21,694 nt of DNA from DAOTUB01 sp034437455 (GCA_034437455.1 DAOTUB010000334.1:1-21694), one strand, 5' to 3'. Shown: positions 6,575 through 15,052, numbered from the stretch's first letter. Numbers and translations are program-made. Notes: generated from the sequence alone by a model not told the origin.

Positions 6575-7777
6575 ATGGCAGATCAAAAGAAAAAAACAAT
6601 AGCCGTAGATATCGAAGAGGATATGAGTGGCGAGGAATACCTGCTGGCCAAGGCGGATGAGCAGGACTTTGTCACTTATGAAGACATTTTGGCTGCTTTT
6701 CCTGAAGCTGAAGAGAACTTGGATGAACTTGAGGACATTCTGGTCACCTTGATGGAGACCGATATCGCAATCGGTGAACCAAAAGAGATGGAGGGCCAAG
6801 ATGATGGAGTCTCTGAGGAACTTGACCAGGACGATCTGATCGCTGACGAGAGAACATACCTCGATGCCGTCAGGATAGATGATACGATAGGTCTCTACCT
6901 CAAAGAGATCGGCCAGGTGCCCCTTCTCACACGTGAGGAAGAGATCGACCTGGCTAAACGCATGGAGATCGGCTTGATAGCTGAGGAACAGTTGCAAGAA
7001 GATGGACTCAGCTTTGAAGAGCGGATTGAGTTGAACAAGGCTGTGCAGGACGGTATAGCTGCGCGCGAGCATCTTGTGCGCGCCAACTCTCGCCTGGTGG
7101 TCAGTGTGGCCAAAAAGTACATGGGGCGAGGGGTGCCCTTCATCGACCTGATTCAGGAAGGCAACATTGGGCTAATACGCGCCGCCAACAAGTTCGATTA
7201 CACGTTGGGGAACAAGTTTTCAACCTACGCGACGTGGTGGATCCGACAGGCTGTCACTCGCGCCATCGCCGATCAGAGCCGCACGATCCGCATACCGGTC
7301 CATATGGGAGATCAGATCAACAAACTGTTGCGGACTACCCATCGGTTGACGCAAGAGCTGGGGCGAAAGCCTACTCCCGAGGAAATGGCTGTCGAGCTGG
7401 ATGTTCCTACGCAGAAGGTGGAGGACATGCTGAGGGTAGCGCGCCGCCCACTTTCGCTGGAATTGCCCATTGACGAGGAAGGGAGTAGCGAGTTGGGCGA
7501 TTTCATCGAAGATGAAGGGGTTACGGCTCCTGACGATATGGTTTCCTCCTCTATGCTGCGGGAATTGTTGCAAGACGTCCTTCAGGATCTCCCGCCGCGC
7601 GAAGTACGCATTTTGCAAATGCGCTATGGGTTAGTGGACGGCGAAACCTACACCCTTGAGGAAGTGGGCAAAAAGCTGGGCGTGACCCGAGAACGGATAC
7701 GCCAGATAGAGGTGCAGGCGTTGGGACGACTCCGTCATCCTACTCACGCTCGCAAGCTGCGCGATTTTCTCAAATAA
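6575..7777 (+). CDS. sigA: Primary RNA polymerase sigma factor (SigA/RpoD)
   Basis: A 400-residue sigma-70 family protein with all regions. An acidic N-terminal segment contains a region-1.1-like helix bundle (DFVTYEDILAAFPE...LDELEDILVTL), which marks group 1 factors. Region 1.2 follows (DDTIGLYLKEIGQVPLLT), then region 2 with the core-binding and -10-recognition helix (FSTYATWWIRQAVTRAIADQ), region 3 (LTQELGRKPTPEEMA), and region 4 with the -35 helix-turn-helix (YTLEEVGKKLGVTRERIRQIE), ending LRDFLK. I start at the ATG at 6575 (MADQKKK). The frame extends to a TTG at 6548, but that adds an unlikely hydrophobic lead and has no ribosome site. It is a single-gene unit between its own promoter and a terminator. 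The promoters found in this window fit its expected specificity. Confidence 0.97.
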   Translation: MADQKKKTIAVDIEEDMSGEEYLLAKADEQDFVTYEDILAAFPEAEENLDELEDILVTLMETDIAIGEPKEMEGQDDGVSEELDQDDLIADERTYLDAVRIDDTIGLYLKEIGQVPLLTREEEIDLAKRMEIGLIAEEQLQEDGLSFEERIELNKAVQDGIAAREHLVRANSRLVVSVAKKYMGRGVPFIDLIQEGNIGLIRAANKFDYTLGNKFSTYATWWIRQAVTRAIADQSRTIRIPVHMGDQINKLLRTTHRLTQELGRKPTPEEMAVELDVPTQKVEDMLRVARRPLSLELPIDEEGSSELGDFIEDEGVTAPDDMVSSSMLRELLQDVLQDLPPREVRILQMRYGLVDGETYTLEEVGKKLGVTRERIRQIEVQALGRLRHPTHARKLRDFLK

Positions 7778-7808
7778 GTAGCCAGGAGCATTTCACTGGC
7801 TCAGTGAG

Positions 7809-7842
7809 CGAGGGCCTGGGTATACACTCGGGTCCTCGTTTT
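7809..7842 (+). terminator. Rho-independent terminator of the sigma factor gene
   Basis: Bases 7809-7838 fold into a 13-bp stem (outer arms CGAGGG and the pairing half ending TCCTCG, with three G-T wobbles) closed by a four-base loop, immediately followed by TTTT. It starts 32 bases after the stop codon and is the only convincing intrinsic terminator I found in the window. Confidence 0.8.
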
Positions 7843-7883
7843 CACGTGCGGGCCCCCGTGTGGGCCTCCGCGTGGGTTGTTGT

Positions 7884-7912
7884 TTGCATCCTATTCCCTT
7901 GTGTGTTAGAAT
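7884..7912 (+). promoter_or_regulatory. Promoter of the complex-I-like three-gene operon
   Basis: -35 TTGCAT (7884-7889), a 17-base spacer and -10 TAGAAT (7907-7912). Predicted start of transcription is near 7919, which is the first base of a perfect 9-bp hairpin. Confidence 0.65.
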
Positions 7913-7918
7913 ATCGGG

Positions 7919-7943
7919 GCGTGTTGGAAGTGTGCCAACACGC
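7919..7943 (+). promoter_or_regulatory. Perfect 9-bp hairpin / inverted repeat at the predicted mRNA 5' end
   Basis: GCGTGTTGG (7919-7927), a 7-base loop, and CCAACACGC (7935-7943) form a perfect stem. It ends eight bases before the ATG at 7952, and no Shine-Dalgarno sequence is visible between. It could be a 5' mRNA-stabilising stem, a translation control element, or a DNA operator placed at the transcription start. Confidence 0.6.
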
Positions 7944-7951
7944 GGATATTT

Positions 7952-9676
7952 ATGTCATTTCTTCTCACTCTCACGATTATCCTGCCATTGCTGGGCGCGG
8001 TGGGGACGCTTCTAGTGTCCTCCCTGCCCGATAGGCGCGTTCGTCTCTACGCCCGCACCATTGCTCTGGTAGCGGCTGGCCTCACCGTGATTCTGATCCT
8101 GTCGCTGGGGAGAACAGATCCGGTCAGGGTCAACCTCTCATTGTGGCAACCATCGCTGCTGTTTGGCGCTGCTCTGGCGCTGCGCACCGACGTGTTCATG
8201 CAGCCACTCGCGTTGGCCCTGGCGTTGGCGACTTGTAGCGTGTTCCTGGTGAATCTTGGTCGCTCGGGAGAATCCCTCCCTTTAGAGGCGGGATCCCCTC
8301 CAGAACTGCGCCTTACGGAACGATCCCCTTGGCTCATGGCCGTGTTGCTAGCCCTGCTCTCTGCGGGCCTTGCTGCTTTGTGGGCGGCCAACCTGCTCAC
8401 GATGATTATCAGTTGGACGATTTACGATCTATTGAGCGCCGCAGGACATGTGGCGATTGGAGGGTCGAGATCGAAGGCTGTGCGCGTCCTGATCTTTGGC
8501 GGCGTAGCGACATTGCTTTTGTGGAGTGGTGCATTGTTGTCCGAGAGCGGGGTAGGCAGCGAGCAGTGGACGCTTGTGACACTTGGCGACACACAACTGG
8601 CGCTGTGGATATTGGCTGGCGTTCTGCGATTGTGGCTCTATCCATTCCACATCCCTGCTTCCGGCGATTCTCCGGGCGGCGCAAGTTTCTATGGGGCCAC
8701 ACCTCTCGCTACTCCGCTTCTCTTAGGCCCCATCCTTGGCTGGGGGTTGTGGTTCCGGCTAGCCTCGGCGAGCGGGGGATCGATCCCCGTAGGGGCAGGA
8801 TCTCCTGGTGGCGTGTGGGTGTCTTCTATCGCGGCGATCACCTTGGCCCTGGGAGGCCTTTTGGCCTGGTCTTGTAAATCGCCTCGCCACTCTTTGCCGT
8901 GGATCGGGATGGGGATGACAGGATCGGTTTTATTGGCCGCTGTGCTGGCGGGAGAAGACGCTGCGGCCATCATCGCCGCTGGCGGCGTGGTCTGGGTGCT
9001 GGGAGTAACGGTGCTTTCTCTGACGCCCTTTCTGGACGCTGGCTTGCGGCGAGATGCTCCGTGGTGGGGGATTCCCTCTGTGCTGGCTGCATTAGCGTTG
9101 GTGGGAGCGCCTCTCACGCTAGGGTTTGTGATCGAGGCCATAATGATGGGGGCGCTTACCGGGGAAGGCCATCCAGGATGGGGAGTGGCCTTTTTCGTCG
9201 GACATTTGTTTTTGATCCCCGCGTTGGCGCGCTGGTTGCTGTCTCCGTCGCCGCTTTCGCCGCCCGGCCAGCGTTGGCGACTCGTGGCGGGTGGGATAGG
9301 ACTAGGATTGCCAGCGCTGTTGTTGATTGTGGCCGGTTTGTATCCGCCGATCCTCGTTGATGGTATTTCATCCCTCTCGTTGGGAACATTGCTCGCCAGG
9401 CCTGGACTGATGGGCTGGTTGCTGTGGGTGCTTCCTCTCGCCGGTGGTGGAGTACTCATCTGGCAGGAGGGAAACGTGCGCCCCACGATAGAATTGTGGC
9501 TTAACGCAGTTCACGATTTGTTACGCCTGGAGTGGCTCTATGAGCTACTGGTGGGAGCACTTGAGCGGGGGCTGGGTGTACTTCGCGTGGCTGACGAGAT
9601 CGTGGGAGGTGCAGGGGCGTTGCTGTGGTCGTGGGTGTTGTTTCTCGTGTTCCTGCTGATATGGAGTGGTAGATAG
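7952..9676 (+). CDS. Complex-I-like antiporter subunit (NuoL/M/N family), divergent
   Basis: A 574-residue, very hydrophobic protein with about 14 membrane helices of the proton-conducting transporter family (NuoL/NuoM/NuoN, MrpA/D, HyfB/F). The family landmark PFH (221-area helix 7, PFHIP at 231-235) is present. Compared with the usual proton-path residues, the helix-5 Glu is D159 (IYDLLSA) and the helix-7 Lys is R226. The helix-8 Lys appears absent, and helix 12 carries E395 (GFVIEA), as in NuoM. The C-terminal stretch LLRLEWLYELL plus a final helix resembles the tail of NuoL/HyfB-type subunits. First gene of a three-gene unit; its TAG stop shares one base with the GTG of the next gene. Ion carried and partner unknown. 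Confidence 0.85.
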   Translation: MSFLLTLTIILPLLGAVGTLLVSSLPDRRVRLYARTIALVAAGLTVILILSLGRTDPVRVNLSLWQPSLLFGAALALRTDVFMQPLALALALATCSVFLVNLGRSGESLPLEAGSPPELRLTERSPWLMAVLLALLSAGLAALWAANLLTMIISWTIYDLLSAAGHVAIGGSRSKAVRVLIFGGVATLLLWSGALLSESGVGSEQWTLVTLGDTQLALWILAGVLRLWLYPFHIPASGDSPGGASFYGATPLATPLLLGPILGWGLWFRLASASGGSIPVGAGSPGGVWVSSIAAITLALGGLLAWSCKSPRHSLPWIGMGMTGSVLLAAVLAGEDAAAIIAAGGVVWVLGVTVLSLTPFLDAGLRRDAPWWGIPSVLAALALVGAPLTLGFVIEAIMMGALTGEGHPGWGVAFFVGHLFLIPALARWLLSPSPLSPPGQRWRLVAGGIGLGLPALLLIVAGLYPPILVDGISSLSLGTLLARPGLMGWLLWVLPLAGGGVLIWQEGNVRPTIELWLNAVHDLLRLEWLYELLVGALERGLGVLRVADEIVGGAGALLWSWVLFLVFLLIWSGR

Positions 9677-10338
9677 TGCCGACACTGGTTGATATCCTGG
9701 CGCGCGTTTCGTTCTTGGCAGCGATGCCCGCCGTGATAGGCGTCATGGTTACGGCTGGACTTTTGGTCGTCAGCCGAGATTGGCGAGTGAATGTACTCGC
9801 TCTGGCCGCGCAGTATTTTTTCGTCGTACTGCTATTGACCCGACAGATCAGGCTGGAGGTAGCCGCTGTCAAGGGATTGATCGGGTGGATGATCTGTACC
9901 GTGTTCTATCTGACGGAGCGGCAGGCCAGCACTTTTGAGCAGTCAGCAGTCGTGGAAGATGAATCTCCAGCACAACGGCGGCGCTGGATCATGTCTACCC
10001 GAGCGGCATCCTGCCTGTTGGCCGCGATGTTGATCGCAGTGGTGGCGTACACCGCCGCGTTGCGCTTCCCCTTGCCCGAACTCCCGTCGGACATCACACT
10101 GGCCTGTTATCTGTTGGCCGGGCTTGGATTGTTGCTGGTCGGATTGAGCGATGCGCCGTTACAGGTGGGATTGGGATTGCTGACGTTTCTGTCGGGATTC
10201 GATCTATTCTACGTCGCGCTGGAACCGAGCCTGGCCGTGGCCGGGTTGCTGGGCGCCGTCAGTTTCATCATTGCGCTGGCCATGGCCTACTTGAGGATCG
10301 CTCAACTCGCCGCTGGCAGTGACGAGGAGGCGGCGTGA
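9676..10338 (+). CDS. Small polytopic membrane subunit, HyfE/NuoK-like
   Basis: A 220-residue membrane protein with about six helices (roughly 9-33, 38-55, 63-80, 108-128, 140-158 and 165-208 as two close helices). Its C-terminal half (GLLTFLSGFDLFYVALEPSLAVAGLLGAVSFIIALAMAYL) looks like the NuoK/MrpC/HyfE core, with D176 where NuoK has a membrane glutamate. Length matches HyfE (about 216 residues) better than NuoK (about 100). The first ~80 residues could be a second copy of such a hairpin with the LEVAAVKGL segment. The GTG start overlaps the previous stop by one base, and the end overlaps the next GTG start by four. Family assignment rests on pattern and position between two antiporter-like subunits. 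Confidence 0.75.
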   Translation: MPTLVDILARVSFLAAMPAVIGVMVTAGLLVVSRDWRVNVLALAAQYFFVVLLLTRQIRLEVAAVKGLIGWMICTVFYLTERQASTFEQSAVVEDESPAQRRRWIMSTRAASCLLAAMLIAVVAYTAALRFPLPELPSDITLACYLLAGLGLLLVGLSDAPLQVGLGLLTFLSGFDLFYVALEPSLAVAGLLGAVSFIIALAMAYLRIAQLAAGSDEEAA

Positions 10339-11765
10339 TCGAAGGCCTGTTCTTGCTTCTAACCCTTCCACTGGTCATGGCGGGCGTCGTGTACATCTTG
10401 CGCCGCTGGGCTTCTCTCTCGGCACTGTTGGCTACCTGCACGGCGTTGATTTTGGGGATCGCGCTCCTCGTGTTGCCGCTGGATCAATCGGTGCTCTCCT
10501 GGGGGGAGCGTCAGATCACCATGGACGAGACCGTGACTTTTCTGGGACGCGAGTTGGTCATGGAGCAAACAGACCAGCTCGCGATGGCGTTTCTGTTCCT
10601 CACTGCCGCCGGTCTTTTTTTTCTGGCGTGGCGTTTCGTGCCCCGTTCCCTTTTATTCCCAGTGGGACTGAGTATGCTCAGCTTGTTAAGCGGAGCATTG
10701 TTGATCCGCCCTCTCATCTATGCTATCCTGCTCATTGAAATCACCGCGGCCCTCTCCATCTTTGCCTTACAGGCGGAAAGGCAGACGCCCACCCGAGGAG
10801 GATTGCATTACCTGACGCTGACCACGCTGGCTCTGCCGGGTTTGCTGGTCATCCACTGGCTTATGGAACGCTACGCATTGACGCCGGACGATAAAGGATT
10901 GCTCAATACGTCTGCTATCCTGCTGCTCTTTTCGTTCACGTTGCTGTTGAGCGTCGTGCCCTTCCATGTTTGGGTGCCATCCGTTGGCGGTGGCAAGCGG
11001 GATGGCAGCAACCCCTTGGCGGGCGCCTTTGTTCTCACCATTGGCAACGGCGCGATCTGGTTCTTGTTGCTCAATTTTCTCGAGGCCTATCCTGGACTCT
11101 ATAGTTATCCTCGCCTCAGCTCGCTCGTCTCCAATGCCGGATTGGCGATGGTCGTCGTGGGAGGGGTGTTGGCATCGGCTCAACGTCGTCTGGGCCGCTT
11201 GATGGGATACGGCGCGTTGATAGATACCGGCGGCGCTCTCATCGCCCTGGGTATGAACAGCAAGACCGGCCTGACGTTGCTCTTTTTATCGTTGTTGATG
11301 CGTCCGTTTGGCCTGATCCTCGTGGCGGCCGGTCTGAGCGGTCTACAAGAGCGCAACGGCGGCGACGATCGTCTCGATGGGCTGCAAGGATTGAGTCGAG
11401 AAGCGCCCTGGAGCACGGCGGCGTTGATTTTTGGAGCGCTTTCGGTAGCTGGCCTGCCAGCCAGTGCCGGTTTTATCTGGCGGTGGGCGCTCTATCGTGC
11501 GCTCTCGCCGTCCAGCTCGGTCCCCGCACTGTTTCTTTTGTTAGCGGGGATGGGAGTGATGATCGGTCTGTGGCGAGCATTATCTGTCCTCCTGTCGCGC
11601 CCTCAGGCATCTGAGGAGAGCGAGGACGTCCCCAAAGAAGGCTTGCTGACGGCGGTAGTCGTGGCTGTGTCCATCGCGGCCTGTGTGGGGATCGGGCTTT
11701 TTCCGCAGCCTCTAGTGCCGCTGGCGACTCGTCTGGCGGAGATGTATACCTTCGGGGGCTGGTAA
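10335..11765 (+). CDS. Complex-I-like antiporter subunit (NuoN/M-like), divergent
   Basis: A 476-residue protein with about 14 membrane helices, second antiporter-like subunit of the unit. Family landmarks: E135 in helix 5 (LLIEITAAL), PFHVW at 209-213, GYGALIDTGGALIALG in the position of the NuoN AYSSIAHAG helix, and AGLPASAGFIWRW at helix 12. The helix-7 lysine (five residues before PFH) is L204. The helix-8 lysine position looks like N238. The helix-12 lysine is R383. Proton transfer as in complex I would therefore need a different route. The start GTG has a strong GAGGAGG site (10324-10330) inside the preceding gene and overlaps its stop (GTGA). rarA begins 15 bases after the stop and may be read through from this operon. 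Confidence 0.85.
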   Translation: MIEGLFLLLTLPLVMAGVVYILRRWASLSALLATCTALILGIALLVLPLDQSVLSWGERQITMDETVTFLGRELVMEQTDQLAMAFLFLTAAGLFFLAWRFVPRSLLFPVGLSMLSLLSGALLIRPLIYAILLIEITAALSIFALQAERQTPTRGGLHYLTLTTLALPGLLVIHWLMERYALTPDDKGLLNTSAILLLFSFTLLLSVVPFHVWVPSVGGGKRDGSNPLAGAFVLTIGNGAIWFLLLNFLEAYPGLYSYPRLSSLVSNAGLAMVVVGGVLASAQRRLGRLMGYGALIDTGGALIALGMNSKTGLTLLFLSLLMRPFGLILVAAGLSGLQERNGGDDRLDGLQGLSREAPWSTAALIFGALSVAGLPASAGFIWRWALYRALSPSSSVPALFLLLAGMGVMIGLWRALSVLLSRPQASEESEDVPKEGLLTAVVVAVSIAACVGIGLFPQPLVPLATRLAEMYTFGGW

Positions 11766-11780
11766 ACCAGCTCTGGCGCG

Positions 11781-13136
11781 ATGGATTTATTCGAGCACAG
11801 CCGGCAAGAGCAAATTCGCCGCCAAGCTCCCCTGGCGGCCCGCATGCGACCCCGCACGCTGGAAGAGTTTGTCGGCCAGGAGCACATCGTCGGCGAGGGA
11901 CGGTTACTGCGCCGCGCCATCCAGGCCGACCGTCTCTTCTCCTCGCTGATCTTTTGGGGGCCGCCCGGTATCGGCAAGACGACGCTGGCGACGATCATCG
12001 CCAACACGACGGCCAGCCACTTTGAGACGATCAGCGCGGTGCTGGCAGGCGTGGCCGACCTGCGGCGCGTGATCAAAGAGACCAAAGATCGGCGCGGGAT
12101 GTATGGCCAGCGCACGATCCTGCTCGTGGACGAGATCCACCGCTGGAATCGGGCGCAGCAGGATGCCTTGTTGCCCCACGTCGAGGACGGCACGATCACG
12201 CTCATCGGCGCGACGACGGAAAATCCCTACTTTGAAGTCATCGCGCCCCTGGTCTCGCGCTCCCGCATTTTTCAGTTCGAACTGCTCGCTGACGATGAGA
12301 TCGTGGAACTTTTGCGCCGCGCCCTGGCCGCGCCTGAGCGTGGCTACGGCGCGCGTACCGTTCAGCTCGACGATGACGCGCTGGCCCACCTGGTGCGCAT
12401 CGCCGGCGGCGACGCGCGAGGAGCGCTCAACGCCCTGGAGTTGGCCGTGGAAAGCACGCCGCCCAACGAGGATGGCGTCATCCACATCACCCTGGCGGTG
12501 GCGGAGGACTCGATCCAGCAGCGCGCGCTGCGCTACGACAAGGCCGGCGACGTCCATTATGACACTATCTCCGCCTTCATCAAGTCGGTGCGCGGCAGCG
12601 ACCCCGACGCGGCGCTTTACTGGTTGGCCAAGATGGTCGCCGCTGGCGAGGATCCTCGCTTCATCCTGCGCCGGCTCTACATCCTGGCGGCGGAGGACAT
12701 CGGACTGGCCGATCCCAACGGCGTCGTGGTGGTCAGCGCCTGCGCCCGGGCTTTTGAATGGGTGGGAATGCCGGAGGGACAGTATCACCTGGCGATGGCG
12801 ACGCTCTACCTGGCTATCGCTCCCAAGTCGAACGCGGTGGGGGCCTACTGGAAGGCATTGAGGGAGATCGAGGAGCACGGCGCTGGGTCGGTGCCGTTCT
12901 ATCTACGAGACAAGAGCGATACCTTCCACGGCGCCCTGCGCGAACATTACAGGCGCACGATGGGAGAGCAGGAGCAGTACAAATATCCCCACGACTATCC
13001 TGAGGGATGGGTCAAGCAGCGTTACCTGCCGGAGGGAGTTGAAGGCGATTGGTTCCGGCCCAGGGGGCACGGCTACGAGCGGGAGATCATCGAGCGATTG
13101 GAACAGTGGCGGCGCAAGCGGGACAAAGAACGCTAA
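11781..13136 (+). CDS. rarA: Replication-associated recombination protein A (RarA/MgsA), AAA+ ATPase
   Basis: A 451-residue AAA+ ATPase of the RarA/MgsA/WRNIP1 family, which acts at stalled replication forks. It opens with MDLFEHSRQEQIRRQAPLAARMRP, the usual N-terminus, then RTLEEFVGQEHIVG. Walker A is GPPGIGKTT (60-68), Walker B LLVDEIH (114-120), followed by RWNRAQQDALLPHVEDG, and sensor 1 is GATTEN (143-148). Family-specific C-terminal tetramerisation segments are present: RYDKAGDVHYDTISAFIKSVRGSDPDAALYWLA-type region, EDIGLADP, and the terminal YKYPHDYPEGWVKQRYLPEG. Full length for the family (E. coli about 447). No clear ribosome binding site precedes the ATG, so it may depend on readthrough from the membrane operon 15 bases upstream. 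The TAA stop overlaps the convergent selB stop. Confidence 0.97.
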   Translation: MDLFEHSRQEQIRRQAPLAARMRPRTLEEFVGQEHIVGEGRLLRRAIQADRLFSSLIFWGPPGIGKTTLATIIANTTASHFETISAVLAGVADLRRVIKETKDRRGMYGQRTILLVDEIHRWNRAQQDALLPHVEDGTITLIGATTENPYFEVIAPLVSRSRIFQFELLADDEIVELLRRALAAPERGYGARTVQLDDDALAHLVRIAGGDARGALNALELAVESTPPNEDGVIHITLAVAEDSIQQRALRYDKAGDVHYDTISAFIKSVRGSDPDAALYWLAKMVAAGEDPRFILRRLYILAAEDIGLADPNGVVVVSACARAFEWVGMPEGQYHLAMATLYLAIAPKSNAVGAYWKALREIEEHGAGSVPFYLRDKSDTFHGALREHYRRTMGEQEQYKYPHDYPEGWVKQRYLPEGVEGDWFRPRGHGYEREIIERLEQWRRKRDKER

Positions 13137-15052
13137 GTTCCCCGTAGCACTCTCTCGTCTCCGACCCGTTTGGTCACGCCGATCTCGTCCAGGTGTTCCA
13201 GAAGCGCCTGGGCGTATTTGCGGCTGGTGTTCAATGCATCGCGCGTCTGGGCCAGCGTGATGCTTCCCTCCCGTTCGATGTGCGCGTGGACGCGGGCCAC
13301 CATTTCTTCGTAGGTCTGGGGCAAGAACAGTACCGTCGGCGAAGTCTGCACCAGCTCGCCCCGATCGATCAACACGTTCAGCACATCCTCTCCCACTGCG
13401 GCGATGCTCTCCTTGACCGAGGGAGGAGTCGGAGACTGGCGACGGAAACGGTCTAACAGTTCGTCTACCTGTCGCTTTTGTTCGGGGTTGAGCCGGATGG
13501 CGTGGGAGGGCAGGCGGACGGTAGCTCCCTCGTCGGCCAGCAGCCCCTCGGCGACGGCGCGGGCCAGCACCGCGTCAAAGAGTTTCGGCTCCAGCTTCAA
13601 TCCGCTCCGCAGGGCCTCGCGGGACACCCCCGCTCGCAGCGGGAATTTTTGATGGTGGGCGGACAGCTCGCGGGAGAACCGCTCGACCAACGCGGACCAC
13701 CAGGAGCGAGCCGCGATCAGTTGATTGCCGGGCGCGGGATGTTGGATTTCGAGCTGTGAGTTGAGCAGGAGCGCCTGGCCTTCGTCGAGCAATTGAGCGA
13801 GGGCATCCGAGGCGGCCTCGGCCAGTTGACTGGAAGAAAGCAGATCGCGGACGAGAGTAGGCCCGCGTCGTTCGAGGACTTGGAGCAATACCTCGGATGG
13901 GCTTCCCTGGGCCAGCGTCTCCAGGCGAGTCACCACCTCGGGATGGAAACGGCGGTGCTTGCGGCCTGGATGAGGGTCCACGACGATACCCCCGCCCACG
14001 GTCGTGGGGGGCGAGGGAAGGCGAACGATGAAACGGTCCCCTTTGACCAGCGGCACTGGATCCTGGAGTTCCAATTGCGCCCATCCGGTCTCACCGGGCG
14101 GCAGCGTCTTTTGGCCCAGGAGCCGCAAGCGAGCCATCACCTCGGCGGCTCCGGCAAAGAACTTGAGTTCCGTGTTGTGGCGCAGCGGACGCCGTGAGTC
14201 TGGTCGAAGGATGTCGGGCAGATAGCGTAACCGCACGTCTACGAGCAGTGTAGAGCGCAACCAGCCGGGTGTGGTGACGACGTCGCCGCGCTGGAGATCG
14301 TCCTTGCCGACGCCGCTGAGATTGATCGCCACGCGGCTGCCCGGCGTTGCCCGTTCGACTTTTTGCTTGTGGGTTTGGAGCCCCCGTATGCGGGCCTCAA
14401 GCCCCGATGGCAACACCTCGACCGCCTGTCCCACCTCGAAGCATCCATCGTTGAGCGTGCCGGTGACGACCGTGCCAAAACCACTGATGGTAAAGACCCG
14501 ATCTATCGGCAGGCGAGGCCGCCCGCGATCGGGGCGGGGTTGGATCTGGCCGAGGACGTTTTGCAGCGTGACGAGCAACTCATCGAGTCCCTGGCCGGTG
14601 CGGGCGGAGGTGAGGACGATCGGCGCGTCCTCCAGCACCGTTTCCTCCAGCGTCTCTGCCACATCTTCGACGACCAGTTCGATCCACTCCTCGCTTTCGG
14701 CCAGGTCTGACTTGGTTATGGCGACGACGCCCGTGCCAATCTCCAACAGATCGAGGATAGCCAGGTGCTCTCTGGTCTGGGGCATCACGCCCTCGTCAAC
14801 GGCGATAACAAAGAGGGCGGTGTCAATGCTGCCCACGCCCGCCAGCATGTTTTCGATGAAATCCCTGTGCCCTGGCACGTCCACGATGCCGACCGGCTCG
14901 CCATCGGGGAGCGTGAGCCAGGCAAAACCCAGATCTATGGTCAAGCCTCGCTCTTTCTCCTCGCGGAGTCGGTCGGGGTCTATGCCGGTGAGTGCGAGGA
15001 CGAGAGCCGATTTGCCGTGGTCTACGTGCCCGGCGGTGCCGATGACGCGCAT
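13133..15052 (-). CDS. selB: Selenocysteine-specific elongation factor SelB
   Basis: A 639-residue translation GTPase that brings Sec-tRNA to in-frame UGA codons marked by a SECIS hairpin. GTPase motifs: GHVDHGKS (8-15), RGLTIDLGFAW (switch I), DVPGH (58-62), TKSD (113-116). Domain II contains DRVFTISGFGTVVTGTL and domain III KGDRFIVRLPSPPTTVGGG. The C-terminal ~260 residues are winged-helix repeats ending GSITLAQTRDALNTSRKYAQ and LLEHLDEIGVTKR, the SECIS-binding end that separates SelB from EF-Tu. Length is normal for bacterial SelB (about 614-640). Its ATG shares one base with the TAA stop of the coiled-coil gene (TAATG). selA, selC and selD are not in the window. The convergent end overlaps rarA by four bases. 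Confidence 0.95.
   Translation of the reverse strand: MRVIGTAGHVDHGKSALVLALTGIDPDRLREEKERGLTIDLGFAWLTLPDGEPVGIVDVPGHRDFIENMLAGVGSIDTALFVIAVDEGVMPQTREHLAILDLLEIGTGVVAITKSDLAESEEWIELVVEDVAETLEETVLEDAPIVLTSARTGQGLDELLVTLQNVLGQIQPRPDRGRPRLPIDRVFTISGFGTVVTGTLNDGCFEVGQAVEVLPSGLEARIRGLQTHKQKVERATPGSRVAINLSGVGKDDLQRGDVVTTPGWLRSTLLVDVRLRYLPDILRPDSRRPLRHNTELKFFAGAAEVMARLRLLGQKTLPPGETGWAQLELQDPVPLVKGDRFIVRLPSPPTTVGGGIVVDPHPGRKHRRFHPEVVTRLETLAQGSPSEVLLQVLERRGPTLVRDLLSSSQLAEAASDALAQLLDEGQALLLNSQLEIQHPAPGNQLIAARSWWSALVERFSRELSAHHQKFPLRAGVSREALRSGLKLEPKLFDAVLARAVAEGLLADEGATVRLPSHAIRLNPEQKRQVDELLDRFRRQSPTPPSVKESIAAVGEDVLNVLIDRGELVQTSPTVLFLPQTYEEMVARVHAHIEREGSITLAQTRDALNTSRKYAQALLEHLDEIGVTKRVGDERVLRGT

Noticed and set aside
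7843..7876. Second terminator or small RNA in the GC-rich spacer after sigA
   Set aside because: The CACGTGCGGGCCC / GGGCCTCCGCGTG arms pair only with mismatches and bulges, and no T-run follows.
8689..9486. 265-codon open frame on the minus strand
   Set aside because: Antisense to the first complex-I-like gene; Pro/Ala/Ser/Thr-rich translation typical of a GC-rich shadow frame.
11904..12878. 324-codon open frame on the minus strand
   Set aside because: Antisense to rarA, which is unmistakable; the reverse product has no recognisable domain.
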